DNA of 64,000 bases from Pomphorhynchus laevis (GCA_012934845.2 WNNJ02001329.1:87947-151946); one strand, 5' to 3'; positions 31,991-43,061 are shown, numbered from the stretch's first letter. The notes: a model not told the origin generated them from the letters alone. Numbers and translations: made by a program.

Positions 31991-32769
31991 TTACTTTCAA
32001 TTATACTGATGTTTTAAACGTGATCACTTGAGCAGTTTATATTTTAAAGTGTAAAGACTTTGTGATGCAAGCATCTTCCTTTTTGTTTCTTAAAAAATTC
32101 AAAAAATTAGTAACATCGTAACAATTCACAGTTTTAGTATTTTCGACAGAGATTATAGTGACCCAAAAAGAAAGTTAGCAGACCAAAAACACGTTTATAT
32201 TAACATGTTTAGGACTTAAAGTTTATATTATACATGTATTTTGGCCGTGGCATGTAAGATCGTTTTTGAGTAAAGACGAGTTTAACGAGTTATATAAAAA
32301 AACGACATTACAAAATATATTTGTAATAATATATTCCTAAAAATTATTAATTATTATGATAATTATGAGAATTATAATTATATTATAATTTATTACATAA
32401 AAATATTATATATTAATAATCAGATAAGTTAAGTGATTCTACGTATTTTATGGTATTTATAAATTTGAAAAATGCAAATATCAAAAATATAATAAATAAT
32501 CAAATGAGTCTGAATAATTATGAATAATAAATAATTATTATATTAAATTTTACGTAATTTAAAATTAAAAAATTTAAATTTAAAATTTTTAATTACAATA
32601 AATTTTTATGAATTTACTAATTTTTTATGAATTAACTTATTTGTATTCCGTATATAAAATACGGAATACAAATAAAAAATGTATGGAATCAGGAATAACT
32701 ATACTATGCTACTAGGTTAACCTAATAGCATAGTTAACCAAATGTTGTGTTCATATGTTTTGTTCCAGC
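31991..32769. other. AT-rich spacer
   Basis: No gene or element recognised. Palindromic AT stretches occur (attatgataattatgagaat; tccgtatataaaatacgga near 32,647). Confidence 0.4.
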
Positions 32770-33165
32770 CAAAATTCCTCTGCCCAACATATGATGGAGA
32801 CAAATGCATGGTAATGACATTTTCTTCTGAAAAAATTTGTGATTATCTAGTATATACTCTAATTCAAAGTATAATTTATATTATTTACGAATAAGCATTT
32901 TCAGCTTCAAAGTTTTAACATTTTTATAACATATTTTGTTGATTTATATATTTTACTATTTTCTGTTTGATTTTATTTTATAGTAACCTAGTTTAAAATA
33001 TGTATCTATTAAATTATTTAAATGATTTTGAAGAAAGCCAATATCGTTACAAATTGTTGCAATTCTTAAAATTTCATTATTTAATGTATTATATTTTATA
33101 TTATATGGTATGCATGAATGTTCATGCAAACATATGTTTCTTGTAAATTTAAATATGTTATCTTT
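32770..33165 (-). mobile_element. Naiad Penelope copy, 3' part (left of the Rex3 insertion)
   Basis: Reverse complement of the Naiad 3' end (compare 26,820-27,190): cataggc-like tail text near 32,760-32,820 and gcaaacatatgtttcttgta at 33,126-33,145. It stops at about 33,165 where Rex3 begins and resumes at 35,672. Confidence 0.65.
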
Positions 33166-33235
33166 ACGTTAAAAACAACAACAATTTCTTGGCAAGAAAA
33201 AAAAAACAAAAAATATACAAGATTTTTCCTGTAAA

Positions 33236-33640
33236 CCACCGGTCCGGATGTCGGGTCGTGGAGGAAATGCACGAACAAAACTACTCAACACATCGCGATC
33301 CTGGGTGACAGGCCAGAGTTCGCTTTCAGATAGCGTAAGGCAGTCTTCGGCCAGTTTCGAGATTTATCTCTCAACCGGTATCGAGGTCTACCTCGAGGTC
33401 TTTCCAGAAAGTCCGGCCTGGAAAACCCTTCAAGGAAGGCGATCCCTAGAAATTCTCAGAAAGTGTCCTAGCGACCTCAGCTGACTTTATTCGATGTAGA
33501 GAAGCAGCGACTTTACTCCGAGTTCATCTCGGATGACCGAATTCCTAACCTTATCACTAAGACTAAGACCGACCACACTACGAAGGAACCACATTTCGGG
33601 TGCCTGTATCCCAGATATTATCCTTTTGGTCATAACCCAA
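33236..33640 (-). pseudogene. Rex3 ORF2, C-terminal end after the RT deletion
   Basis: Minus-strand text matches the far C-terminus of Rex3 proteins (see the element entry). In intact copies this lies several hundred residues after the linker that here ends at 33,644. The join falls at about 33,640. Stops interrupt it. Confidence 0.7.
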
Positions 33641-33643
33641 AGC

Positions 33644-35040
33644 TCACGACAATAGCTCTTCCGTTGGTTCTAAAGGCTCTACTTCTACAAGAGAAGGCAT
33701 ATCCATCGGATTAAGGAGACTCCTAAAATGCTCTTTCCAACAACCAAGAATTTCTTCAATGTCAGTCGGCTTGGATCCTCTCTTGTCATAGACAGTTTGA
33801 GCAGTTTTTTGCTTTCCAACACGAAGGTTCCTGATGGTCCTCCAGAACATCTTTGAAGCTAACCTATTATCAAGTTCTAAGTGCTCTTCAAACTTCTCCC
33901 AAGCCGCATCTTCGCTCCGGTAACTGCTCGAGTTGAAGCTCTCTGTGCGCTTCGGTACTTATCTACGGCTTCCACTGATTTATCTGACAAAATTGCCTTA
34001 TAAGTCAGCTTCTTCTGTTGAACAAAATCTCTAACTGTTGGTGCCCACCAAGCAGTTCGAGTATTTCTTCCCCAACAAGCCCTAATGCCTTCGAGCCACA
34101 ACTTTTCACAGTTACTTTGGCAAGCGAGGATTTGAACATCTCCGATTCCTGATCAATGTTCTTCACCTCTACTGGCAACCGAGAAAAGTCTTCACGGATG
34201 TAGCCAGAATAACGTTCTTCGACATAAACATCTGCTAGACGCTTCCAGCACGCTCTCACACTATGTTTTGGGTTTACCAGGCTTGTCTAGCATCCGATCC
34301 GGCCATCGAAGTTTATTAACTACAAGGAAGTGATCGGTTGACTGACCACCCCCTCTCTTCACACTAGTGTCCAGAACATAACTTTGCAGGTCAGTCGTTG
34401 ATCTTTGACTAAGAGAATATGATGCCATGATGTGCATCTATGGATCCTGATGTTACATCCTGATGTTACAATCCTGATGTGCATCTATGGATCTCCTTGT
34501 GTTCAAACATGGTGTTGGTTATGCATAAATTGTTACGAGAACAAAAGTGCAATAATTCAACACTTCTCACATTCAAATCAGAGAGTCCGTTCCTCCCCAA
34601 CACTTCCTACCAAGTGCTACTGTCGCTACTAACATAAGAATTGAAGTCACACAACAGAACAAGGGAATCTCTAACATGAGTACTATCAAGCAGAACGTGA
34701 AGATCCTCCAATGAAGGCTGCGTATTCCGAGATAATGTTGACAGCATACGCACACAAAACAGTCATTTCCTTACCCTATTTGGCTAAAAGTCTCAGAAAC
34801 GCCAGCCTTTCGTTTAATGGGCTAAACCTCTCTACCACGAAGGACAACAGGGGACTTGTAAGTATCCCTATACCCGCCTGTCGTCGCTTTCCATTAGTAA
34901 CTCCCGAACAGTTCAAGGTCCAACCATGATCCAAAAGTTTAGTCCCAGTTCCAGAATAGTGAAGAGAAGTCACTCCGACTATTTCTAGACCGAAGCGAAA
35001 CATCTCTTCAACTAATTCTGGTTCCTTCACCGCCAGCGAG
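33644..35040 (-). pseudogene. Rex3 endonuclease and linker, broken
   Basis: 35,030-34,776 reads LVEEMFRFGLEIVGVTSLHY, GTGTKLLDHGWTL and GVTNGKRRQAGIGILTSPLL, the middle of the APE-type endonuclease. 34,259-33,877 holds the linker (RACWKRLADVYVEERYSGYI, then TRTAWWAPTVRDFVQQKKL). 33,850-33,644 holds WRTIRNLRVGKQKT and VYDKRGSKPTDIEEIL, which precede the RT in Rex3. Frames change several times. Confidence 0.75.
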
Positions 35041-35243
35041 ATGACATTCCACGTTCCTAAATGAAGACTAGTCCGCTTCGGATGTTGATGTCTTTTTCGA
35101 TGCCCCGTACAACTCCCTGGTCACACGACACCAGCAATAAAAACTACTCCAGTCAGGGGTGAGTTGACCATTGTTCAACACACTTAATTTATATTTTATA
35201 TGTTTTGCTAGTCATTTTTATTGTCTTGATTTTGTTTGCTCGG

Positions 35244-35469
35244 CTATCTCCCGTTCCCGATATCCTTTGATGATCCAACATCGCTACTGTAAGGAAATAA
35301 ATCTCCGAGACTCTCTTCCGGCTTTTCGTCCATTTTCCGATCTGCCGTTGGAGTCATCGTTGTGATTTTGTTTGTTCGGCAATTCCCCGTTCCCAATATC
35401 CTTTGATGGTCCAGCATCGCTACTGTAAGGAAACAGGCCTCCATGACTTTGTTCCGCCTTTTCGTTCAT
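35244..35469 (-). repeat. Tandem duplication of about 120 bp in the Rex3 5' region
   Basis: The block containing tttgatgatccaacatcgct, ctactgtaaggaaa and ttttgtttg-ttcggc occurs twice (about 35,230-35,350 and 35,365-35,480) with moderate divergence; peptide translations share LFPYSSDVG and KDIGNG. Confidence 0.7.
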
Positions 35470-35671
35470 TGTCTAATCCGCCGTTTGAGTCATCGTAGTT
35501 ATCTGATATAGTCTATAAAAATACTATCCCTACGACTGATGCAAGCCGGCCAATTATTTAGCCGCTGATCGACAAAGGTCGAACATGCGTTGCCTGGTCC
35601 GCTCCACGAGGAGGCTAATTGGCAATAGGTGCCAGTTTAATACTTAATCGACTGGCACCTAGCGACCCGTT

Positions 35672-36610
35672 TAAAATTAATAAGTTTAAATTGATGTTAA
35701 TTTTATGTTAAAGTGTAGATATATACCTTATTTATCATCAATGTGAGATTTTTTAAAAACAAGGCTACCTAGATAATTTTGTTCACTAATTGAATAAAAG
35801 TTATAAGAATTAAATACACATCTATTATCGCCATATCGAAACATATTTCATATCTTTATATAATTTAGATTTACGTTTTACATAATTATAAACAAATTAA
35901 TATTCTATAACGCTTAACTACCCGTTAATAAATGAATTATTTATAATTATTTTAGTTAATTAAACATTTAAATTTAATCTGCAGTTAACCTTTACTGCAG
36001 ATGAAATACACAGTTATGAACAAATTAATATTCTATAAATCTTAAAAATAAGTCAGCTATAATTGTCTACTACTACCTCTCATTTAAACACCTTTTCAAT
36101 ATATTTAAGGATTCTATTAATTCAATTTTATCCATATATTTATATTTATTTGATGGTTTAATTTTTGTTAGATATGCGTTATAGTTATTATAACATATAT
36201 ATGTATATCTTTTTCCGAAAATAAGATTAATTAATTTTACTAACGCTTCTTTAATATCTGCTAAATCTGGATTTGTATAAAGTGTTCTTAAATCGTACGT
36301 ATTTTAGTATATTCTGAAAATTTATATTATTTATGTGTGTTCTAAAAATTCTTTTGTAGAATTAATACTGAAATAGTATATTTTAAACCAGTATTAACTT
36401 TGATTACCGAATAGAATTTCTTGAAGTGTGCTTTAATTACTTTAAGTATTTTATTCATATAAGCAGAAAGTGGTTTTAATGTACATTTTAAAGCATTACA
36501 TGTGAACATAGGTTTTATTGGATTTTTATGTAATTTTGTGTTTTAATATAGTATAGGTATAGTAGTTTTATTATCTGATTCAATTTTTATACAATTTTTA
36601 TTATAAAAAT
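35672..36610 (-). mobile_element. Naiad Penelope copy, RT part (right of the Rex3 insertion)
   Basis: Continues the copy at 32,770-33,165. Reverse-complement matches include the region near the GV-x-MGSNSSP block (36,060-36,110), the motif A region (about 36,290) and the RT core (36,400-36,590). Near 35,880-36,060 a stretch is duplicated (gttatgaacaaattaatattctataa occurs twice in part). Fossil. Confidence 0.7.
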
Positions 36611-36787
36611 GTATTAAATTTCAAAAGTACATTACATAAATATATTTAATTTTAATATATTAAAATTAAATATACAATTTAAATAAACTATAAAATCCGG
36701 TGGTTGCTTTTTGGTTTCAATTAATTTACAAAATGGAAATGAATAAGAATTATTTTTCTAAATTCATTCTTTTCTGTAAAAAGAGTA

Positions 36788-36793
36788 TTTATT
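36788..36793 (-). terminator. Candidate poly(A) signal AATAAA of the orphan gene
   Basis: On the minus strand AATAAA lies 110 bp past the stop codon of the 36,903-38,507 frame, a normal distance for a 3' untranslated region. Confidence 0.5.
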
Positions 36794-36902
36794 AAAAATT
36801 ACAAAAATGTATTTCGATCGGAAATATATCACACAAATAAAATATCTACATAAGAAATAAGAAGTTGATCTATTAGATTTGCTGCATTCTTCTTGTTACA
36901 TT

Positions 36903-38507
36903 TTAAATCAGTTGCGTCAATTCATGAGGAATCGTTGTATCATTTATAGTTTTAGGATTATTGGCACCACTTTTATTTTTGATCTGGCTGTGATCGATTT
37001 TATCGACAATATTCATGTGTCTGGAATCGAGTTCAAAATAGAACGGGTTTACCTTTCTCCTCTTGTTCCTAGTTAATTTACATTTTTGTTTTGAGGTATA
37101 GGTTTGCTGCTGAAGAGGTTCAATTAATTGTAGTTCATCATCGTGGTCATTAAAGCCACCGCTGCTATTGTTGTTATTCGTCGCATTGCTGTCATTATTG
37201 CCATGCGACTTTCGAGAATTAAATAACACGATACGCTTTAATCTGTTAGTATTGATTTTAAACTTTGTGCAACTACTTACATTATCAGTTGTTGATGATG
37301 ATCTTCTATCTGTCAATAGTAAGCAATTCCCTGTTGACTGCTTATCTTTACAATTTGTAATTGTATGACAGGTAGTATCATTATTGGCAGTAGTGTTGGT
37401 CTTGAAAACCACGGATGAGAATACACTATTAGAAGTATTATCAGCGACATTAAGCGTTTGCTGTTTAAATTTAAAATCAGTTTCCTGGTCAGCAACATCT
37501 TGTTGTCTACAATAGCGTGATCCTAACGATGTATAAATTTTATGGTTGTACTTTTGATTTAATCTAAATTTCAAGAAAATTCTATCACATAATGATTTAC
37601 AGTTTCTTTTAAGCTGTTTGAAATATGAGCGATCCCCTGGTATCGTCTGCGACCCGGACAAAGATGACCGTGGTGATGACAGGAGAGCACAGCATTTCTG
37701 CAAATGTAGGCTTTTCCTAAGTGCTGATGTAGTTTTGGATCTACAATCACGTTTGCTTGAAAATAAATATGAAGTCGTTGGAGCAGACATTACTGAGGTT
37801 GGCACCAATGGTTTTTTGAAAGCGCGAACCTGACTTTGCGGAATACTTGTATGAATAGTTATGGTCTTGCGGGATAATCGAGGAGCTGAACTGTGCTTTT
37901 TAAGCTTGATTCTTTTACGTGACTGTTTATTGCTGCCATTTGCTATATTTTTTATAAAAACAATGTTAGCTCTATTGTCATGATGATGAGAATAAGTATT
38001 ATATTTGGCAGTAGTGCCTGCAGATCTCGCTAATCTTATTACCCGTTTGTTAGCAGGCGTAATTACCTCCTTAGCCTTGTTATTTAGCGTGTTGTGATAA
38101 CCATCGTAATAGTGAAACGCTTTTTTTCGGCTATTGATGCGAAATCTGATTGGTTTTAAGATAGAGGTCTTATTGTTACAATAAGCATTCTTCTTTCTGT
38201 TATTCAAACAATCTTCACAAAAATTGGTGAACGTGCTTTGAACTATCCATCGATGACATCTTTTGCATATAATTCTCAAATTACCTTCGTTTTGAGGGGG
38301 AACGACCTGCCTCTCTTCATTATTACAGCTTGTATCGTCGTCGATACCAGCTAGATATTTGAGTAAAGATGAAAAAGACGAAATAAGCAAGGAAATAAGC
38401 ATTCCGATAACGTAAACTGTTTGTGTACAAATCCATTCTAACATATGGAATGACATTATTTCGTTATTGCTTAACAACAAGTGATTTTTAGTTAAGCATT
38501 TCAGCAA
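36903..38507 (-). CDS. Unrecognised host-like gene, large basic protein with a membrane segment and CxxC pairs
   Basis: I do not recognise this protein. The open frame is about 534 codons from TTG at 38,507 (first ATG at 38,456) and continues open upstream to 38,562. Numbering from 38,507, residues 30-49 are hydrophobic (VYVIGMLISLLISSFSSLL), a likely membrane anchor. C81, C84, C97 and C100 form a C-x2-C-x12-C-x2-C group that could bind zinc. The rest is rich in Ser, Thr, Asn, Lys and Arg, with low-complexity runs (SNATNNNNSS), and looks disordered. There is no RT, nuclease, integrase or transposase motif. Length, a poly(A) signal and an upstream splice-site pair support a real gene. It could be a lineage-specific gene or an unknown element's ORF. 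Confidence 0.6.
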   Translation of the reverse strand: MLKCLTKNHLLLSNNEIMSFHMLEWICTQTVYVIGMLISLLISSFSSLLKYLAGIDDDTSCNNEERQVVPPQNEGNLRIICKRCHRWIVQSTFTNFCEDCLNNRKKNAYCNNKTSILKPIRFRINSRKKAFHYYDGYHNTLNNKAKEVITPANKRVIRLARSAGTTAKYNTYSHHHDNRANIVFIKNIANGSNKQSRKRIKLKKHSSAPRLSRKTITIHTSIPQSQVRAFKKPLVPTSVMSAPTTSYLFSSKRDCRSKTTSALRKSLHLQKCCALLSSPRSSLSGSQTIPGDRSYFKQLKRNCKSLCDRIFLKFRLNQKYNHKIYTSLGSRYCRQQDVADQETDFKFKQQTLNVADNTSNSVFSSVVFKTNTTANNDTTCHTITNCKDKQSTGNCLLLTDRRSSSTTDNVSSCTKFKINTNRLKRIVLFNSRKSHGNNDSNATNNNNSSGGFNDHDDELQLIEPLQQQTYTSKQKCKLTRNKRRKVNPFYFELDSRHMNIVDKIDHSQIKNKSGANNPKTINDTTIPHELTQLI

Positions 38508-38717
38508 ATTACGTTGGCTATTTGTGCCAGGATTAAAAACATTTCCAATAACGAAGTCATCTACAAAGATTTTTTAAATTAAATATACGTTGACCTGCAA
38601 GAATTAAAGAACACACATGATTGACGATTGCATTAATATATAATGTATCATATATATATTATATATATTGCATTCTTTGGTGTAGATTGGGCTGCTTTTT
38701 AATTTTATAAAACATAC

Positions 38718-38819
38718 CTTGAAGCATAATCTAAATTCAACGTGTGTACGAGAACGTGCCACTACTGATAAGATAATGAAGAATGCTTTTAAAAAGTTAT
38801 CGTAATTTTGTATCATCAC
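38718..38819 (-). CDS. Possible 5' exon of the orphan gene (signal-peptide-like)
   Basis: The frame from ATG at 38,819 encodes MMIQNYDNFLKAFFIILSVV and ends at AAG before the donor GTATGT (38,717-38,712). Good acceptor: TTCTTGCAG ending at 38,595 (intron 123 nt), but that join meets a TAA after six codons. Weaker acceptor: TTTGTAG ending at 38,561. From an ATG at 38,727 in another frame it would give an in-frame protein of about 555 residues starting MLQ. Neither model is proven; the exon may be partly untranslated. Confidence 0.35.
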
Positions 38820-39103
38820 ATTCCTGTCGTGGTTAGAGTAGAGTGAGACTGGAAATAGTGACTGCTTTCTTATATTTAGAGAGATTTAGCTCTCAATACT
38901 GGAGTGCACACTACACACTAAAATATGTGTGGTCCATTCTGACACCGTGATGCTTGCGTCGCTGTCGTTAATATCAATTCCCCGAATGAAATCAACATAA
39001 TCGCCCTATATTTTGGGTCTTTATAATATTTGGGTGATCACCATTTGATCACCTAGTGTGATTAGTTCTTTTGTCAAATAGGGGTTAAAAACGGATATAT
39101 ATA
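38820..39103. other. Spacer upstream of the orphan gene
   Basis: Would hold the promoter of the minus-strand gene; no clear element seen. A short palindrome gtgatcaccatttgatcacc lies at about 39,032-39,051. Confidence 0.35.
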
Positions 39104-39302
39104 ATGAAATAAATAATTATAACCAGAAAAAAGAGATTTTGAAATCTAAAATTTATTCAAAACGTTTTGACTGTATGACAGTCTTCTTCAGTTATATTAG
39201 AAGAAGATTTATATTAAGAAGACTGTAATACAGTCTAAACGTTTTAAATAAATTTTAGATTTCAAAATCTCTTTTTTCTGGTTATAATTATTTATTTCAT
39301 TT
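39104..39302. repeat. Foldback element with arms of about 86 bp
   Basis: The left arm (39,104-39,190, with aaccagaaaaaagagatttt) and the right arm (about 39,218-39,302) are reverse complements with only a few differences, around a short centre. On the minus strand the left arm reads CTGAAGA, a hairpin GACTGT-cat-ACAGTC, then AAAACGTTTTG, similar to Penelope terminal repeats. No coding capacity. Confidence 0.85.
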
Positions 39303-39389
39303 TATTTAAATAAGCGAGTCTCAAACAAGATGGACCCCAAAAGACAGTTATGTCTGCTATATATAGGACTTTTTCAATTGTATGTATAT

Positions 39390-39612
39390 TAGATCTCTAA
39401 CTTTTTTAAAAAGTTTGAGATATAAATTTGATCTCTAACTTAGATATAATAGAGATCCAACTGAGATCTAACTGAGATCCTACTGAGATCAAGTTAGAGA
39501 TCTAACAGAGATCTTACTAAGATCTAGTTAGAGATCTAATAGAGATCTAACTGAGATCTAGTTAGAGATCTAATATAAATTAGATTTCTAACTTTTTTTT
39601 AAAGTTAGAGAT
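39390..39612. repeat. GATC-rich short tandem repeat
   Basis: Degenerate units of about 11 bp, gagatctaact and its near-palindromic variants (agttagagatct), with about 13 GATC sites. Both ends carry a T/A run flanked by ctaac or gttag. Confidence 0.85.
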
Positions 39613-39702
39613 ATTTTTCTTAAAAAGTTATATATATCGTGAATTCTTTCGGATCAGCGTTGTCATAAATACACAGAATGTTTTGTTTTGATTGAGTTTT
39701 TT

Positions 39703-39760
39703 GTTTGAAAAAGATCCCTTAAACAAGGATTGAAACGTTACAATAAAAGTAAGTGTACTG
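39703..39760 (+). repeat. Penelope-terminal-like motif
   Basis: GTTTGAAAAAGATCC, a loop, then GGATTGAAACGTTAC: an ATCC/GGAT pairing followed by GAAACGT, as at the other hammerhead-like sites, though the CTGA block is degenerate. Confidence 0.4.
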
Positions 39761-39785
39761 TCTTGTGTCTATTTCAAATACAACC

Positions 39786-39786
<1 letters not shown>

Positions 39787-39844
<58 letters not shown>
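39787..39844. repeat. (TA)n microsatellite
   Basis: About 29 uninterrupted TA units. Confidence 0.97.
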
Positions 39845-39846
<2 letters not shown>

Positions 39847-40658
39847 GCTTTTGATGCTGCATTATTACGTATAATTATTTAAACACTGATGATGAGATGA
39901 AGCATTTGAAATTGCAAAGTTGCAGCTAAGATTTGTGTGTTAACACATTTTTAAATTTACAAAATTTTCTAAATGATCTCATTAGGGTCGAATGTAATCT
40001 TGCTTTTGGCCGCGCTGCTATGTTAAGATGGCGTATAATAACCAAAAGCCTATTATTAACTCTAATTTTAATTCTAATTCAAAGTATATATTATCCATAT
40101 TAATCGGTTCATTCAAATACTAAGCTTAGAAATATTAAGATAAGCAGATATCAAATCATGTAACTGAGTTTACGCATATTAAATTATTTATAATTTAAAT
40201 ATTTACTTAAAATATTTAAATTAATTAAATTTATTTCGATTTTTAAATTTGTGTACTACACAATATGTAACTTCAGGTAAGTGATCTGACTTGCTCTGTA
40301 TTTTTGTTGTTACATTGTCAGCATAATTGTGTTGTTATTTTCTTTAATTTTAGAATTACACCGTCATGGGCACATCTAAGGTTAGGTAACAACGAAATAC
40401 ATTCAAGCTGTTTGTATTTTGGTTCCGTGTTATTTCCATCGTGATGTCAGCATCTGCTGATGAAAAATCGATGTACTAATTTGAATTGAATAAATAGTTG
40501 ACTCCTCCTGTTTTGATAGCTAAGTATATCGATATGCATTTAAATATGGTATATATAATTTTAAAAATTATAATTTTCATAACGACAATATGCCCTAATT
40601 ATATCCGATTGTCTTTATTTCTCTTTGTTATTTAATTGTCTTTGTTATATTATAAACT

Positions 40659-40750
40659 TTTCAAATGTGGGATTAATACACATTTGAAATGTGTATTAAC
40701 ACACATTTCAAATCTCGGATTATTATTCACATTTCAAATGTGGGATTAAC
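40659..40750. repeat. Nested palindromic repeat of CACATTTGAAATGTG
   Basis: caaatgtgggatta occurs at both ends; between them cacatttgaaatgtg and acacatttcaaat follow each other, so several foldings are possible. Confidence 0.75.
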
Positions 40751-41767
40751 TTGCACGAAGCAGTTGCTGCAGTTTTTCCATTGCGTTTCTAATCCTTAAG
40801 AAATATTAGTTCACGTTCATCATGAAATCTATAGTTAGGGAAAGATAGATAATTTTGCCGTTGGAAATTTCCGATTAATCATATTAGCACTATAAATAAA
40901 GTAATAATTAAAACTAATGGAACATTTCTGAGAATTTTTATACCCTAGTATTGATCATCATCAATTGACGCATCTGTGTATATCGATTTATTATGCCAAT
41001 ATATTTTTAATTATTTTATATTATTTTAAATTTACGATTTTAAATTATTTTTAAAAATGTCAAGTCAAATAAAACTCTTTGGATGCATTTTAACAGCAAT
41101 TTATTCAACTCAGTCACAAGATTAATCAAGCTGACATATCGATATTCTACAAGTCATGGCATAGTAATCGACGTATGACGACATTGCTTTGACATCTTAG
41201 TTCATTTTTTTGTATCATATTCAAGCTGAAGAGAACTAGTAAAGTCAGTATTTTATGTATTCAGATAATTTATAAAGCATTTATCCGTCAACGAATTTTA
41301 GATAAATATCAGATATTTTTAGACAAACTGAATTTGCACACAATCACTCCAGCGTACATCACCAAATAATTCTAATATAACTATAAGATCGAAAATGAAA
41401 CCGAATCGATCATAGTCGATAAAACGATTGCAGCACAGTTTGTAAGCCTTGAAAGTAGTACGCTTTTTTCGACAGAATGATTAGGCATAACAGAGGTGTA
41501 TGTTCATTTTCATTAAAGCAACATGCAATTTAAATAAAACAAACCGATCATTTTGACTGGGTACGTTAATCACATCACAAGATTTCACATTAAATGCTTA
41601 CCACCACTACTTTAGATATGAATTCATGTCAGTAAATGACTGTTCATCTACAAACGAAGAATATTTGCTCTAATGTCAATATTATATACTGGAAGTACTT
41701 GATATTTCTTACTTTTCAACCGTTGATCTTATGAAAACCTGTTATTTTCAAGCAGTCAGATACATAA

Positions 41768-41799
41768 TCGACGAGCCTACATTATCGTAGACTCGTCGA
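41768..41799. repeat. 13-bp hairpin
   Basis: tcgacgagcctac and gtagactcgtcga pair with one mismatch around attatc. Confidence 0.8.
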
Positions 41800-43061
41800 A
41801 TTTTTAAGCACCTCGGCAATTATCACTAATAATTCACAATGCAAATATTGCGAATATAAAATAGGGAATTTTCATCAAAATGGTGTGTAGGAACTATTTT
41901 CGGTTGCAATTAAATCTTTAAACATTTAACGGAGCATTCTGCTTTCTTTGAATACAAAGTTAAACAAATGCTTTATGGTAGAATCATTAAGGTTTCCCAT
42001 GTCACCCTTAAGAGCTCAGATATCCGTAATTAAAGAAGAAAAAACAAATGTGAAAGGTTGAACCGAAATTTAGCGTATACAAGAGTTTTGTCGCATAATA
42101 TCTAATGATTTCGCTACAACTGGAGATAATTATAAGGATAATATTGACATACTGAGATTTCAATTACGGATGATGTAAGTAGTTGTTCTATGTTGATTAG
42201 TAGATTTCAAGTGGTTGTATTCGGATATTAGTGACTTATAGATAGTGAATTCTTCTTGCACCTAATAACATTGTGATAGTATCTATCATCAATTAAAACA
42301 AGCTCTTTTATAATAAATCCGCAGATACAATATAATTATAATTTCGGCAAGTCTAAACTCTCTACTAATCAACTCACAATGTTAAGGTATGTGATTATAA
42401 GGAGAAAACTGCGACTTGATATTTAACATTTTAAAAAAGAACAGTCAAACAACTGGTTATTTCATAAAGATCAAAATTTATAATACTCCAATGCCTACTA
42501 GTTGAAAGATTATATCAGAAAAATGAAAACAAAATGCGATGGATTATTTTATATTGTGTTGAACATAGCTTTTAATGTCGTTATGCTACACCATTTAGAG
42601 CACTTAACGTGTCTTATATTAAGTTGGATAAAGTAGACAGAATAAGTGTTGATCGTTAAATAAAGTTATATTTATTAAATATATGCAATTATAAAGTATA
42701 TGCACCTATATTGAACATGAACAGATAAAGCATTAATAATAAGGATTTCAAAATAAAACATAGACAAAAGGTCATTAATGAAAAGAAAGAATCAATCAGA
42801 AACATTCAACTGTAAACTTTAATGTTGTTAGTCTTCACATCTTCATGGCCCCAGGTCCAGTGAGATCTGAGCCTCCCAACCAATCCAACACGCCGCCTTC
42901 CAACTGAATCCAATTGAGGCGAATCCAATCTCGGGGTACCCCCCCCGAAGAATCCAATTGAGGCGAACTATGCTGGGTAAACAAGATACATGGAGCTTAA
43001 GAAACATATGCCTTTGCTACGGGGGACGTCCTCTAGAAAAGAAGACGAATCCCGAGATATC

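Larger units (their letters stand above)
33166..35671 (-). mobile_element. Rex3-like RTE LINE lacking the RT core, nested in a Naiad copy
   Basis: The minus strand runs from a 5' region (about 35,670-35,510, with CCTCCTCGTGGAGCGGACC), through an APE-type endonuclease and linker, directly to the C-terminal end (33,640-33,236). The C-terminal text, ELWVMTKRI, IQAPEMWFLRSVVGLSLSDK, LGVKSLLL, FPPRPDIRT, is that of Rex3-type RTE LINEs. The whole catalytic RT is missing. Low AT content and many CG dinucleotides set it off from its flanks. Naiad text on both sides was interrupted by the insertion. Confidence 0.78.
39845..42839. other. AT-rich intergenic DNA, no gene seen
   Basis: Three kilobases without a coding pattern. 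Small features: a possible decayed Naiad 3' tail at about 39,975-40,060 (gccgcgctgctatgttaaga resembles 9,103-9,120), a repeat at 40,659-40,750 and a hairpin at 41,768-41,799. Confidence 0.45.

Noticed and set aside
36903-38507. Orphan frame as LINE ORF1 or viral gene
   Set aside because: No zinc knuckle of LINE type, no RNA-binding fold, no neighbouring RT on that strand, and no second copy in the window.
38505-38560. RT-like VDDF text upstream of the orphan frame
   Set aside because: A lone VDD triplet without any flanking RT motif is not evidence of an RT.
39876-39915. CTGATGATGAGATGAAGC...GAAATTGC as a hammerhead
   Set aside because: Blocks present but no hairpin between them; too weak to count with the others.
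40440-40475. CTGATGAAAAATCG as a hammerhead site
   Set aside because: No stem II pairing and no GAAA block at the right distance.
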